Positions 9,634 to 18,575 are shown, counted from the stretch's first letter. The stretch: DNA of 64,000 nt from Longimonas halophila (GCF_002554705.1 NZ_PDEP01000004.1:124001-188000); one strand, 5' to 3'. The notes: generated by a model not told the origin, from the sequence alone. Program-made: numbers and translations.

Positions 9634-10797
9634 ATGAAGTCATATCGCTGGTATCCAACAGTACTCCTTCTACTTATCATCCCCATGGTCTTGTGGACCG
9701 GGTGCGACTCGACCGACGCTATGGACGACGGATTCGCGGTTGAGGGGCAGGTCCTCAATGCGACAGAGCGCCCTGTGCGCGGAGCCACGGTTTCGCTGTC
9801 AGGAGGGAGCCAAACCGTCACGACCAATGACGAGGGTCGCTTCACCTTAACCGGCGTGTCAGAGGGCGAATACACGCTCACATACGAAGCCGACGGCTAC
9901 CAAGACGCGACAGCTTCGGCACGCGTTGCGTCTGAAGACCTTGTTCTGGATCCCGTGCGTATGCAAGGCCCGGCTACAATTACCGGTAGCGTGGTCGATT
10001 CGCAAACCGGAGAAGGAACGCCTGATGCTACCGTGATCTTTGTCCGTCAGGAAAATACGAATGCAACGCAGCGCGCTGCTGCCGAGGTGGGCGACGACGA
10101 GATTGCTGATCTGGTCGTTGAAACCGATGAAGACGGTGCATACACGATCCAAAATGCCCCTACCGGGCAGTTCCGTCTTGTCATCCGCCGTGATGGGTAC
10201 GCCGAGGATCGCGTCGAAAACGTTGTTGTGGAAGAGGGAGAAAATGAGATTGACCCGCGCCCGATTAGCGAAGAGCTGGCTGAAGGCGAACTGCGCATTG
10301 TGCTGTCGTGGGGCGAGTCGCCGAGCGATCTGGACTCGCACCTTACCGGGCCGCTTGCCGACGAGGGACGCTTCCACGTGTACTTTGCAAACCGCACACC
10401 CACGAGCGCCAATGCCAACCTGGACCGCGATGACACAACCAGCTATGGCCCGGAAACGATCACTGTAACCGCCCTGCGCGACGGACTGTACCGCTATTCG
10501 GTGCACAACTTCAGCAATCAGTCGGACGATGGCGCTGTTGGCATCTACGAATCGCCTGCCGAAGTGCGGTTCTACAACGAAGACGGACTGGTTGATGTCT
10601 ACAGTCCGCTCGAAGCCGAGAGCGGCGACGGCAATACCTGGCTCGTGTTTGAGTTCACAGTTGATTCAGGTAACGTGACCCTCGACGACGGAAACGGAGC
10701 TACGCTGGGCTATGACCAGGCCAGCAGCTCGGGCGACACAAGCACATTTGCTCGGACAGACGCAGGCAAACCTCCTGTATCAAGCGATCTGTTCTAA
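9634..10797 (+). CDS. Lipoprotein with two CarboxypepD-regulatory-like domains and a DUF2135/YfaP-like domain
   Basis: 387 residues from ATG 9634, chosen because it directly opens a lipoprotein signal (LLLLIIPMVLWTGC, lipobox WTGC). Two transthyretin-like carboxypeptidase-regulatory folds follow: VEGQVLNATERPVRGATV...GRFTLTGV and ITGSVVDSQTGEGTPDATV...YTIQNAPTG. The C-terminal half (LRIVLSWGESPSDLDSHL, FHVYFANRT, YRYSVHNFS) resembles DUF2135/YfaP-like surface domains. It is likely anchored to the outer membrane. It is the last gene of the plus-strand surface cluster, and a strong terminator follows ~210 bases downstream. Function is unknown. Confidence 0.65.
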   Translation: MKSYRWYPTVLLLLIIPMVLWTGCDSTDAMDDGFAVEGQVLNATERPVRGATVSLSGGSQTVTTNDEGRFTLTGVSEGEYTLTYEADGYQDATASARVASEDLVLDPVRMQGPATITGSVVDSQTGEGTPDATVIFVRQENTNATQRAAAEVGDDEIADLVVETDEDGAYTIQNAPTGQFRLVIRRDGYAEDRVENVVVEEGENEIDPRPISEELAEGELRIVLSWGESPSDLDSHLTGPLADEGRFHVYFANRTPTSANANLDRDDTTSYGPETITVTALRDGLYRYSVHNFSNQSDDGAVGIYESPAEVRFYNEDGLVDVYSPLEAESGDGNTWLVFEFTVDSGNVTLDDGNGATLGYDQASSSGDTSTFARTDAGKPPVSSDLF

Positions 10798-11006
10798 GAA
10801 CCTGTTTTGATTTTTTACTTTGGGCTGCGAGCGGCTTCAATGGGCTGCAAATTGCCCCCGATCTCGGCCCGTAGCCCCGGCTACGAACCTCCATCGTGGT
10901 TCAATTTTCGCCGCATTGCTGCTCGCTCTCGCCTGCAAACCAAAACCCAAACAGGTTCCAAGCATCGTCTGAACATACCCGTGCCGGTATCCATGACCGG
11001 ATGAAG

Positions 11007-11040
11007 CGCTGCCTCCAGATTGCTGGGGGCAGCGTTTTCT
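11007..11040 (+). terminator. Rho-independent terminator of the surface-gene cluster
   Basis: A 12-bp stem (CGCTGCCTCCAG paired with CTGGGGGCAGCG, one T-G wobble) with loop ATTG is followed directly by TTTTCT. The U-run orientation makes it act on plus-strand transcripts. The convergent minus-strand acyltransferase gene ends right at its tail. Confidence 0.85.
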
Positions 11041-12490
11041 ATGATGGGGAAGTTGCCTCTGAAAAACGTGCGTAAAGCGCCTGAAACCGCTGAGCAATAG
11101 CTTCTCGTTCGGTACGGAGAAGGGACACAAGGTCGTCGTGCTTCCAAAATGCTGTGCGCACCAAAATGCGATCGCGATAGAGCACGAGGGTGCGGCGGTA
11201 GCTGAGGACCGCAAATCCGGTGGGCGGTAACAGCGCAACGTAGGCCGTGCGCTCCATCCAGTGCAAGGAGGTATAGCGCCAAAGCCCGACACCAATGAGG
11301 GCGTACGTCGCGCTAAATGTGGCAATGCCCAGCACAAAGTACGCAAACCCGCGCACAGCTTCGTTGTCGAAGCGCTGTGCGGTGAGCTTGGTGGTAAGGT
11401 AGGGCACAGCGTTGTGCACAAACCCAAATGCAACCACGGGCGCCATCAGCACGGCGTACAGGGTCATGCGTAGCCGCAACAAGCGCTCGCGTGGCTCTGC
11501 GAACGAATGGGAGAGCGCGTAGCGAAGCTGCGTCTGGCTTGCGTGGTCTTTATAGCGCTCAACCCTGACGCGCAGGTCACGCAACGCACGGGGGGCATGT
11601 ATGGTGGCCCAGCGCAGTACGTCGTAAATGCGGACACGGTGCAGCATGCGCTGCTCAAACGCGTAGCTGTCCTTTGGGGTCGTACGCTGGTACCAGCGCA
11701 GAAGCAGTTGCACCATACGCCGCCAGAGTGAGGGCGATTCAGTCGGGTCACTGGTTGTAGATTCGGGACGTATGGCCCCAACACGTTCGCTATCCAGCAC
11801 TTGCGACAGGTCTTCGGCCAACTGCCCGGCCTGCTGGTCTTCGATGTGAACCGCCTGTGTGCGCAGGGCCGCCTGGATGTCGGCTGTAAGCTGTTGCACA
11901 GCCGCCTGCGGATCGGTGCGGTGCAGCGTAGCATAATCGGCCACGCAAATGGGTTTGCCAAAGTGTAAGAGCACGGCGGCCGTGAGCAACTCGCGGCTTT
12001 CGAAGTTGATTCCCACTGGCACAATGGTAAGGCCCAGCGCATAACCGTTGCGCGCTTCCGCACCCAGGGCCATGCGCGCTGCACCGGTACGCAAAGGCGC
12101 CACTTGTGATGTGGGAGAGTTTTGCCCCTCTGGAAAAATGCCTACGCATCCACCTGCCTCAAACAAATCATATACTCGGTCGAACACCGCCCGATTGCGC
12201 ACACCCGCATGCTCGGTTTCGTGAGAACGGTACACTGGAATAGCGCCCATCTGACGAAAGAACCAGGCGACCAGAGGAATCCGAAACAGACCGCTCCGGG
12301 CCAGATAGCGGATGGGGCGCGGCAGGGCTGTGCTCATGAGCACAGAGTCAAGAATTGAGCTGGGATGATTGGCGGCGAGCAGTACAGGACCTGTATCCGG
12401 CACGCGAGAACGCCCGGCAGACCGCACTTCTACAAAGTACAGGTGGTTGATGACGCGTAAGATCCGAACCAAAACCGCGTACAGCGTCAT
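11039..12490 (-). CDS. 1-acyl-glycerol-3-phosphate/lysophospholipid acyltransferase family protein
   Basis: 483 residues. The PlsC-type acyltransferase domain fills the first ~215 residues: block I NHPSSILD (H42 and D48, the HX5D variant seen in large glycerol-phosphate acyltransferase-like proteins), the substrate-binding block FPEGQNSP near 117-124, and IVPVGINFES. The middle is helical. The C-terminus has about three membrane segments (LYAVLMAPVVAFGFV, AYFVLGIATFSATYALIGVGL, AYVALLPPTGFAVL). It should move an acyl chain from acyl-CoA or acyl-ACP to glycerol-3-phosphate or a lysophospholipid at the inner membrane. It stands alone, convergent with the surface cluster. Exact acceptor specificity cannot be read from the sequence. 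Confidence 0.8.
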   Translation of the reverse strand: MTLYAVLVRILRVINHLYFVEVRSAGRSRVPDTGPVLLAANHPSSILDSVLMSTALPRPIRYLARSGLFRIPLVAWFFRQMGAIPVYRSHETEHAGVRNRAVFDRVYDLFEAGGCVGIFPEGQNSPTSQVAPLRTGAARMALGAEARNGYALGLTIVPVGINFESRELLTAAVLLHFGKPICVADYATLHRTDPQAAVQQLTADIQAALRTQAVHIEDQQAGQLAEDLSQVLDSERVGAIRPESTTSDPTESPSLWRRMVQLLLRWYQRTTPKDSYAFEQRMLHRVRIYDVLRWATIHAPRALRDLRVRVERYKDHASQTQLRYALSHSFAEPRERLLRLRMTLYAVLMAPVVAFGFVHNAVPYLTTKLTAQRFDNEAVRGFAYFVLGIATFSATYALIGVGLWRYTSLHWMERTAYVALLPPTGFAVLSYRRTLVLYRDRILVRTAFWKHDDLVSLLRTEREAIAQRFQALYARFSEATSPS

Positions 12491-12767
12491 GCATGTACAT
12501 CACAAGCAACAGAGTAATGAACCGGGGTATGACGTACTGAACGGAGCTGAAATGTGTCCGGCACAAGAGGCGCAGAAGAACCATCTGCGTTACCTGTGCA
12601 TTACATAGGCTACCTATGCCAGGCCCAACCACGCGTTACGATATGCGCCTCGGCCTATCTGCATAGCGCGAAGACATCGTCGTACCGCTCCTGGGTTGGA
12701 AGCGGTTCCGAGACACAGTCTTCGCCCCCTTCGCATCGTCCACACCCTCAAAGGAGTCACGACTATT

Positions 12768-13616
12768 ATGGATTCGAATACCGCCTCTGCAGAACCGGTG
12801 TCTGATACAGCCCCCGACGAGCGGTCGGCGTACGAAAAGGCGCCTTCCGACGGGCAAGACGTCGATCCGCGGTGCATCCCGCAGAACCTGGAAGAGCCGC
12901 CGCCCGTGGGCGATGACATTGACTACCCCGATTACGATGACGACCGCCATGAGATTTGGGGCACGCTCGTTGAGCGCCAGCTGGAGCAGTTGCCATCGCG
13001 GGCCTGTAACGCCTATATGCGCGGTCTCGATGTACTCGATATTACGCCCAACCGGATTCCGAAGCTGAGTGCGCTGAGCCGTAAGCTCGAAGAACAGACC
13101 GGCTGGCAGGTGGCACGCATTCCGGGGCTGCTGCACGAGAAAGATTTCTTCACGCTGCTGGCCAACCGTAAATTCCCTTCGACCGACTACGTACGTAACT
13201 GGGACGAGCTCGACTATACGCCCGCGCCCGACTGCTTCCACGACATGTTCGGCCATATGCCGATGCTTACGCAGCCAGACTTTGCTGATTTCTATCAGCT
13301 CTTCGGGAAAGCTGCGCTCAACGCTGAGGGCGCCGACCGTCCGCGCCTGGAGCGCTTCCACTGGTTTACCGTCGAGTTTGGGCTGCTCAATGAAGACGAC
13401 GCCACGCGCATTTTCGGAGCAGGCATTGTGTCCTCGAACGAGGAAGTGACGCATGCGCTCTCGGATGAGGTCACCACGCATCCCTTCGACCCAGCGCACA
13501 TTACGGAGAAAGACTACGAAGTGTATAACCTGCAAGACGAGCTCTTTGTGATGGACTCGTTCGAGCAGCTTGTTGACGGCTTCCGCGACTGGACGAAGAG
13601 CCGCGGGTTGCTGTAG
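12768..13616 (+). CDS. phhA: Phenylalanine 4-monooxygenase (aromatic amino acid hydroxylase)
   Basis: 282 residues from ATG 12768, preceded by the ribosome-binding site AAGGAG at 12751. It oxidises phenylalanine to tyrosine using O2 and a pterin cofactor at a non-haem iron. The iron ligands are visible: DCFHDMFGHMPML supplies H158 and H163, and TVEFGL supplies E203. The monomeric bacterial catalytic domain is complete; the first ~50 residues are an acidic, proline-rich extension without the ACT domain of animal enzymes. Conserved family stretches FADFYQLFG and FGAGIVSS are present. The gene is monocistronic, closed by a strong terminator at 13665. In this setting it likely feeds tyrosine supply or aromatic catabolism. 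Confidence 0.92.
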   Translation: MDSNTASAEPVSDTAPDERSAYEKAPSDGQDVDPRCIPQNLEEPPPVGDDIDYPDYDDDRHEIWGTLVERQLEQLPSRACNAYMRGLDVLDITPNRIPKLSALSRKLEEQTGWQVARIPGLLHEKDFFTLLANRKFPSTDYVRNWDELDYTPAPDCFHDMFGHMPMLTQPDFADFYQLFGKAALNAEGADRPRLERFHWFTVEFGLLNEDDATRIFGAGIVSSNEEVTHALSDEVTTHPFDPAHITEKDYEVYNLQDELFVMDSFEQLVDGFRDWTKSRGLL

Positions 13617-13664
13617 CTGTACCGCTATATGTATAGCGCTCCTCCCAACAACCACGAATGAGTG

Positions 13665-13715
13665 CCCCCGTGTTGTCTCTCGCCTTATTGAGAGAGAGCA
13701 TGGGGGTTTGCTTTT
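13665..13715 (+). terminator. Rho-independent terminator of phhA
   Basis: CCCCCGTG at 13665-13672 pairs with CATGGGGG at 13699-13706. The stem continues inward through TCTCTC/GAGAGA around loop GCCTTATT and is followed by TTTGCTTTT. It ends phhA transcription. The remaining ~300 bases up to the next gene hold no recognisable feature. Confidence 0.85.
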
Positions 13716-14019
13716 GGGAGGTACCCGGTTTAACCCCGGATGATCGTTGCCTCTCGGTCCGACACGCATATCGCGCTGCTCAGCTTCTACCCAATCGATA
13801 CACTGGGTAGTACATTCATCACATATCCACTTCATTCTATAGATTTTTCTGGGATGTGCTGTGTCCGATGGCCAAGAGACACTTTACTTTGTCGGCGAAA
13901 ATCGTCACGTTGTTGCAACAGATATGCATTTGGCATTGGCACAGATGCCCGTATAAAGGGGCTGGGTCTGCTTTACAATGTCACAATACAGAATCTTTCC
14001 CTTCATAGCGGATACGACA

Positions 14020-14610
14020 ATGAGCGACAAACCCAAGAATATATTTCGGATCGACATTGAGCCGACCGCTGACAACCCCGATCGTCATCCCACCCACGGT
14101 TGGCAGGTGCGCATTAAGCGTCAGAAGAAGCAGCACACGAAGTACTTCTCGGATAAGCGCTACGGCGGGAAAGAGGAGGCGCTCGAAGAGGCGATTGCGC
14201 ATCGCGATGAACTCATTGAGGAGCTGCCCGATCCCATGGACCCGGTACGCCGTTCGGCAGAGGCCCGCTCGAAAACGGGTGTAATTGGCCTGAACTTCTG
14301 CTGGAAAGACGACGGCAGCGGCACCTCGAAGCCTTATGTGCAGCTAAGCTGGCTGGAAGGCGATGGCACGCGCCGCAGTGCGGCCTATTCGGTGCGCAAG
14401 TGGAATCTTCGCCGGGCCGTATGGAAAGCCTGCGTACGCCTGCACAAAGCGCGCGCCGAGCACCAGACGGGCGAGGTTGAGGAGGTCAACGAAATGTTTC
14501 AGACGGCGTACCCGAACATCCGCGAGCAGTACAACGCGGGCCCGGATGGCGAGGGCCTGCCGGAGTCGGACCAGGCGGCGCCCGAAAGTGCCGAGGCGGC
14601 GGCTGCGTAA
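14020..14610 (+). CDS. Protein with two AP2/ERF-like DNA-binding domains
   Basis: 196 residues from ATG 14020; an in-frame ATG at 13978 would add 14 residues of weak character. The first AP2-like domain covers ~20-75: GWQVRIKRQKKQHTKYFS, then YGGKEEALEEAIAHRDELIEEL. This is the three-strand-plus-helix pattern of AP2 domains with the usual W, R, F and YGG-EEAL signature. A second, more diverged copy runs from KTGVIGLNF through YVQLSW and WNLRRAVWKACVRLHKAR. Bacterial AP2 proteins are usually attached to HNH endonucleases or integrases; here no nuclease or integrase motif is visible, and the C-terminus is a short acidic/alanine tail. A sequence-specific DNA-binding or transcription factor role is inferred. 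Confidence 0.65.
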   Translation: MSDKPKNIFRIDIEPTADNPDRHPTHGWQVRIKRQKKQHTKYFSDKRYGGKEEALEEAIAHRDELIEELPDPMDPVRRSAEARSKTGVIGLNFCWKDDGSGTSKPYVQLSWLEGDGTRRSAAYSVRKWNLRRAVWKACVRLHKARAEHQTGEVEEVNEMFQTAYPNIREQYNAGPDGEGLPESDQAAPESAEAAAA

Positions 14611-14640
14611 GCCTTTCTGCACCGTCGTCTCTGAAAAAGC

Positions 14641-15777
14641 TTACATCTGAAGTCGTACTACCTGAGGCACGCCGTCCTCGGTCGTTTGGGTGCCATACAA
14701 CGTGTCGTCGAGGAGGTACCCTTGATGGAGAGCAACGCCGTTTGGCCATTGCACGATCTTAACCAGCGCACCCTCCGTGTCGTACACATCTGCTTCGTTG
14801 GGGGTATTATCGGGCATGGAGCGCTGCACCCAGAGGTGGCTCTGGGCGTCGAAAAAGATGCGGTCGATGGGGGGCTTGCGGTCGGGCACGCCAAAGGCGA
14901 GCTCGCTGGTGGCAACGCCGTAGGTGTCGGTGTAGCGTTGTAGGGAACGACGGGCGCGTTCACGCTCATCATCGGAGAGCGCTGGGCCGTCTACATCGTG
15001 CTCAATAACATGGAGCGTGTCGCCGTCTGCGTTGTAGCGGATCACTTCATATCGATCGGTGATCGCAAACGCCCAGTCGCTGTTCGGAGCGTGAGCGTCC
15101 AGGGCCCGCGATCCAAAGGGTTGCGGAATGAATACCTTGCCGCCCTCAATATCGACCTCCTGCACCGAAAGACGTCCACCAGGCGCTTCGGGGATGGGCT
15201 GTTCATGCATGGTTTCGTTGCCGATGCTACGGTGGAAACGCATGGTGCGGACGCCGCCATTGTGCTGCGCATTACCCACATCAATGAGGTAGCCGTTGGC
15301 ATCAAACGTAGTACGTGCGGCACGCCCGAATGCCTGATGGCTCATACGAATCTGTCCGTCAGGCATAGCACCTTCTGCATCCACCCGAAAACGGAGGTAG
15401 CGGCGGTTCTGGTCGTCGCGGATCCAGAGAGCTCCTTCCGGTCCAACAGCGGGGCAGCACGGGGTATCAACTTCGCCGGGGCCTTCGCCAGCGGTGGCTA
15501 CGTCGAACAGGTAGGTGCCGTCGGCATCGTATGCACGCACCACATCGCCCTGTGTGTCAGTCACAATCATGCGGTTTTGGGCATCAGCTACCACGCCGCC
15601 GATGCGTCCAAACATGTAGGGGGCCTCGCCTTCGGCAACGCCAATCACGAGATCAACCTTGGCTACAGTAGGGGCAGGACGATTGGCATCTGCCGATGAA
15701 GGCGAAACGTCGCCTCCGCATCCACCGACCAGTAGGACGCATACGGCGACATAGATTAAGAGACGTAGTGCAGGCAT
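14641..15777 (-). CDS. 6-bladed beta-propeller lipoprotein (BF3164/NHL-like)
   Basis: 378 residues with ATG at 15777, the start that opens a lipoprotein signal (LRLLIYVAVCVLLVGGC). After a disordered Ser/Ala/Pro linker come beta-propeller blades: GRIGGVVADAQNRMIVTDTQGDVVRAYDADG, GEVDTPCCPAVGPEGALWIRDDQ, and later blades ending VYDTEGALVKIVQWPNG. Such propellers in Bacteroidota are outer-membrane-anchored sensors or binding proteins with no conserved catalytic residues. It is divergently transcribed from nosZ across a 222-base region. It does not look functionally part of the nos operon, though the shared upstream region could couple them. Confidence 0.7.
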   Translation of the reverse strand: MPALRLLIYVAVCVLLVGGCGGDVSPSSADANRPAPTVAKVDLVIGVAEGEAPYMFGRIGGVVADAQNRMIVTDTQGDVVRAYDADGTYLFDVATAGEGPGEVDTPCCPAVGPEGALWIRDDQNRRYLRFRVDAEGAMPDGQIRMSHQAFGRAARTTFDANGYLIDVGNAQHNGGVRTMRFHRSIGNETMHEQPIPEAPGGRLSVQEVDIEGGKVFIPQPFGSRALDAHAPNSDWAFAITDRYEVIRYNADGDTLHVIEHDVDGPALSDDERERARRSLQRYTDTYGVATSELAFGVPDRKPPIDRIFFDAQSHLWVQRSMPDNTPNEADVYDTEGALVKIVQWPNGVALHQGYLLDDTLYGTQTTEDGVPQVVRLQM

Positions 15778-15875
15778 TTCAGAACAGGGGGAAACAGAGA
15801 TTGCAGAATGGGAGACAGCCACGAGCTGTGAGGCCCGTATAAACATAGCGCAAAGAAGAGGTAAAAGGCAACGGC

Positions 15876-15891
15876 CTTGATTTAAGTCAAG
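15876..15891 (+). promoter_or_regulatory. FNR/DNR-type operator upstream of nosZ
   Basis: CTTGATTTAAGTCAAG is a 16-base near-palindrome. It matches TTGAT-N4-ATCAA in nine of ten core positions (the right half reads GTCAA). It lies 109 bases before the nosZ ATG. The Crp/Fnr regulator encoded at 22452-23135 carries an FNR-like recognition helix, which fits this site. A Bacteroidota-like -7 element, TAGGTTGG at 15913-15920, is placed so that the box would be centred near -41. Confidence 0.75.
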
Positions 15892-15912
15892 GAGGTCCGT
15901 TAATTGGGGGTG

Positions 15913-15920
15913 TAGGTTGG
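15913..15920 (+). promoter_or_regulatory. Candidate -7 promoter element for nosZ
   Basis: TAGGTTGG differs by one base from the Bacteroidota -7 consensus TANNTTTG. With a start site about 4-6 bases downstream, the FNR/DNR box centre falls ~41 bases upstream, the class II activator position. There is no clear TTTG element at -33, as expected for an activator-dependent promoter. Confidence 0.4.
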
Positions 15921-15999
15921 TATTGCGCTCAGAAAATGGAGGCTACCTGGAGTGCCTTGCACCGTACACACTCTCCACGAAATAACCCATGTGGACCTT

Positions 16000-17847
16000 A
16001 TGCTACGACATGTTGCTTATACGATTGCGTTATTCGCTGTGCTACTTACGGGGTGCAGTTCAGGAGGCGGAGGGGACGACACAGCGACATCGCGCGCTGA
16101 GGTGCCCATTGGAGAAAAAGACTCGCACTACCTGTTCTACTCCGGCGGCCACTCGGGGCAGGTCTTTGTATCGGGGATTCCGTCGATGCGTGACCTTTCG
16201 CGCATCCCGGTGTTTGCGCCCTCGCCCGGTCATGGCTACGGCTACGACGACGAGTCGCGCGAGATGCTGGGCGACTACACCTGGGGCGATGTGCACCACC
16301 CGGCCCTCTCCAAAACCGATGGCACGTACGACGGACGCTGGCTGTTTGTGAATGACAATGCGCACAACCGCATTGCACGTATCGACCTGAACACCTTCAA
16401 GACAGCCGAGATCATAGGACCCATCCCGAACGCGAGTGGCAACCACGGCTCGTCGTTTGTCACAGAGAACACCGAGTATGCGCTTACGGCGACACGGTTT
16501 TCCGTGCCGCTACCCAAAGGCCGCTACGCCCCCGTTGAGGACTACGAGGAGGAGTTCAACGGCATTGTGAGTGGAATTGCGATCGACGAAGAAACGGGAT
16601 CTATGGGGGTGGATTGGCAGATCCTGACGCCGCCCTTTAACTGGGATCTGGGCTCCACGGGTAAAGGCCCCAGCAGCGGGTGGGCGTTCTGGACCTCGTA
16701 CAACTCAGAAATGGCCAGCGACTCCCTCGAAATCCAGGCCAGCCAGATGGACCGCGACTATGCGGCATTTGTGAACTGGGAAGCTGCTGAAGACGCTGCC
16801 GAAGACGGCAACTACACCATGATTGACGGCGTGCCGGTCATCGATCCTGCCGAAGCACCGGGCGTGATGTACTTCGTGCCGGTCGCCAAGTCGCCGCACG
16901 GCATCGACGTAACCCCCGATGGACGCTGGATTGTGGCGGGGGGAAAGCTCGACCCCACCGCTCAGGTCTTCGACTTTGAAGACGTGCAGGCGGCGATTGA
17001 GGAGGAAGACTTCCAGGGCGAGGTGCGCGGCATCCCTGTGCTGAACTACGACCGCGTGCTTGAAGGGGCCGTTCCTGTGGGGCAGGGCCCGCTACACACG
17101 CAGTATGACGGCCGCGGCAACGCGTACACCTCGCTCTTCATTGAGTCGAGCGTTGCGAAGTGGAGCCTGCCTCCGTGGACGGATGAGGAAAAAGAAGATC
17201 TGAGCCAGGTTGTTACCGACAAGATCGACATCCATTACAACATTGGACACCTGGTGATTGGCGGCAGCGACACGCGCGAGCCACAGGGCGACTGGCTTGT
17301 GGCTATGAACAAGATTGCAGGCGACCGCCCGCTCCGTACCGGTCTATCGAAGCCGGAGACGAGCCAGCTCATCGACATTTCGGGCGAAGAGATGGAGATG
17401 GTGGCCGAGTCGTACACCAGTCCGGAGCCGCACTTTGCGCAGATCCTGCCTGCGGATGCCATTCAGCCCGACCAGGTGCTACGTCAGTCTGACAACGACC
17501 ACCCCGAAGCCGTTTGGGATCCGGAAGAAGCAGGCATCACGCGCGATGGCAATGAGGTCACTGTGCACATGATCGCTCAGCGCAGCATGTTCACCCCCGA
17601 TGTGATCGAGGTGGAGCAGGGCGAGGACGTAACCATCCACGTTACCAATGTGGAGCAGGTGGCCGACATGATTCATGGCATCGGTATCGGCGAACACGAT
17701 ACCAGCATCATTATGGATCCGGGCGAGACGAAAACCTTCTCGTTCTCCACCGAGGAAACGGGCGTCTTTCCGTTCTACTGCACGAACTTCTGCTCGGCGC
17801 TACACCAGGAGATGCAAGGCTACATTGCCGTGCGTCCGTCTGAGTAG
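16000..17847 (+). CDS. nosZ: Nitrous oxide reductase, clade II (Sec-exported, lipoprotein-type)
   Basis: 615 residues from ATG 16000. It reduces N2O to N2 in the periplasm. The seven CuZ histidines appear with family spacing: H99/H100 (GDVHHPALS), H149 (GNHGSS), H300 (KSPHGID), H366 (GPLHTQ), H417 (NIGHLV), H478 (EPHFAQ). The CuA site is H559 plus C594, C598, H602 and M605 in FYCTNFC...LHQEM. The signal is not twin-arginine; it is a Sec lipoprotein signal with lipobox LLTGC at residue 19 and a glycine-rich linker, marking clade II. An ATG at 15952 would bury the signal, so it is not chosen. It heads the nos operon and is preceded by an FNR/DNR box, so low-oxygen/NO induction is likely. Confidence 0.96.
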   Translation: MLRHVAYTIALFAVLLTGCSSGGGGDDTATSRAEVPIGEKDSHYLFYSGGHSGQVFVSGIPSMRDLSRIPVFAPSPGHGYGYDDESREMLGDYTWGDVHHPALSKTDGTYDGRWLFVNDNAHNRIARIDLNTFKTAEIIGPIPNASGNHGSSFVTENTEYALTATRFSVPLPKGRYAPVEDYEEEFNGIVSGIAIDEETGSMGVDWQILTPPFNWDLGSTGKGPSSGWAFWTSYNSEMASDSLEIQASQMDRDYAAFVNWEAAEDAAEDGNYTMIDGVPVIDPAEAPGVMYFVPVAKSPHGIDVTPDGRWIVAGGKLDPTAQVFDFEDVQAAIEEEDFQGEVRGIPVLNYDRVLEGAVPVGQGPLHTQYDGRGNAYTSLFIESSVAKWSLPPWTDEEKEDLSQVVTDKIDIHYNIGHLVIGGSDTREPQGDWLVAMNKIAGDRPLRTGLSKPETSQLIDISGEEMEMVAESYTSPEPHFAQILPADAIQPDQVLRQSDNDHPEAVWDPEEAGITRDGNEVTVHMIAQRSMFTPDVIEVEQGEDVTIHVTNVEQVADMIHGIGIGEHDTSIIMDPGETKTFSFSTEETGVFPFYCTNFCSALHQEMQGYIAVRPSE

Positions 17848-17948
17848 ACTGTGCCTGCGTTCCATGCCAGGGGCCCCACCGCGCGGGTCTCTGGCATTGT
17901 GGGATGCGTAACTGGTCTGTTTGTCCTTTTACTATTGTTTGTGCTGCT

Positions 17949-18575
17949 ATGGATGAGGCCTCTCGCTCCAACACGCGGTTTTTAGATCGTCCGCTCAACA
18001 CCACGTCGCGCATCTTAATGGGGCTGGCAGCACTCCTTGTTGCGGGAGCCATCCTGGCCCCGCTCTGGCAGATTCGGCTGGAAGCACCGATGTACGAGGA
18101 TCCGCTTCTGATGGATATTTACGCTCACAAGCTGGAGAGTGGAAACGACGGCCAAGACCTGAAAGAGATCAACACGCTTAACAAGTACGTGGGCATGCGT
18201 ACGATCCAGGAAGCCGACTTTACGGAGATGGACTGGATGCCGTTTGTGCTGGGGGGGTTCGCACTGCTGGCGCTTCGGGCCATGTTCTTTGGGCGGATTC
18301 GAAACGCGGTTGATGTGGGGGTGCTCTTCGCATACTTCGGTGCATTCTCGCTCTACCGCTTCTACTACCAGATGTACGTGTACGCGCAGAACCTGGACCC
18401 CACCGCGCCCATGAACATGGAGCCGTTTATGCCTGCGGTGATCGGTTCGAATACGGTAGCTAACTTCACGCAGTGGAGCTACCCGAACTGGGGCTCGGCC
18501 CTCCTGGCTGGATTCATCATGCTGGTGGTTGCTGCCATCTGGCGATCTCGCAACGAATCCCACAATGCCTCATGA
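17949..18575 (+). CDS. Clade II nos-cluster integral membrane protein (NosB-like position)
   Basis: 208 residues from ATG 17949; ATG 17904 is a possible longer start. Four or so membrane segments are visible: ILMGLAALLVAGAILAPLW, FVLGGFALLALRAMFF, VGVLFAYFGAFSLYRFYY and ALLAGFIMLVVAAIW. Between the first two lies a periplasmic loop with RLEAPMYEDPLLMDIYA and INTLNKYVGM, resembling the conserved membrane proteins that accompany clade II nosZ. Its position between nosZ and nosD and its stop overlapping the nosD start (ATGA) tie it to the nos operon. A role in N2O reductase maturation or electron transfer is inferred; no cofactor motif was identified. Confidence 0.7.
   Translation: MDEASRSNTRFLDRPLNTTSRILMGLAALLVAGAILAPLWQIRLEAPMYEDPLLMDIYAHKLESGNDGQDLKEINTLNKYVGMRTIQEADFTEMDWMPFVLGGFALLALRAMFFGRIRNAVDVGVLFAYFGAFSLYRFYYQMYVYAQNLDPTAPMNMEPFMPAVIGSNTVANFTQWSYPNWGSALLAGFIMLVVAAIWRSRNESHNAS

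Noticed and set aside
12698-12709. GGAAGCGGTTCC palindrome before phhA as a LacI operator
   Set aside because: The centre is not the GCGC core, and no LacI regulator or sugar gene is nearby. Probably chance.
12636-13835. 399-codon minus-strand open frame
   Set aside because: Antisense to phenylalanine hydroxylase and crosses its terminator.
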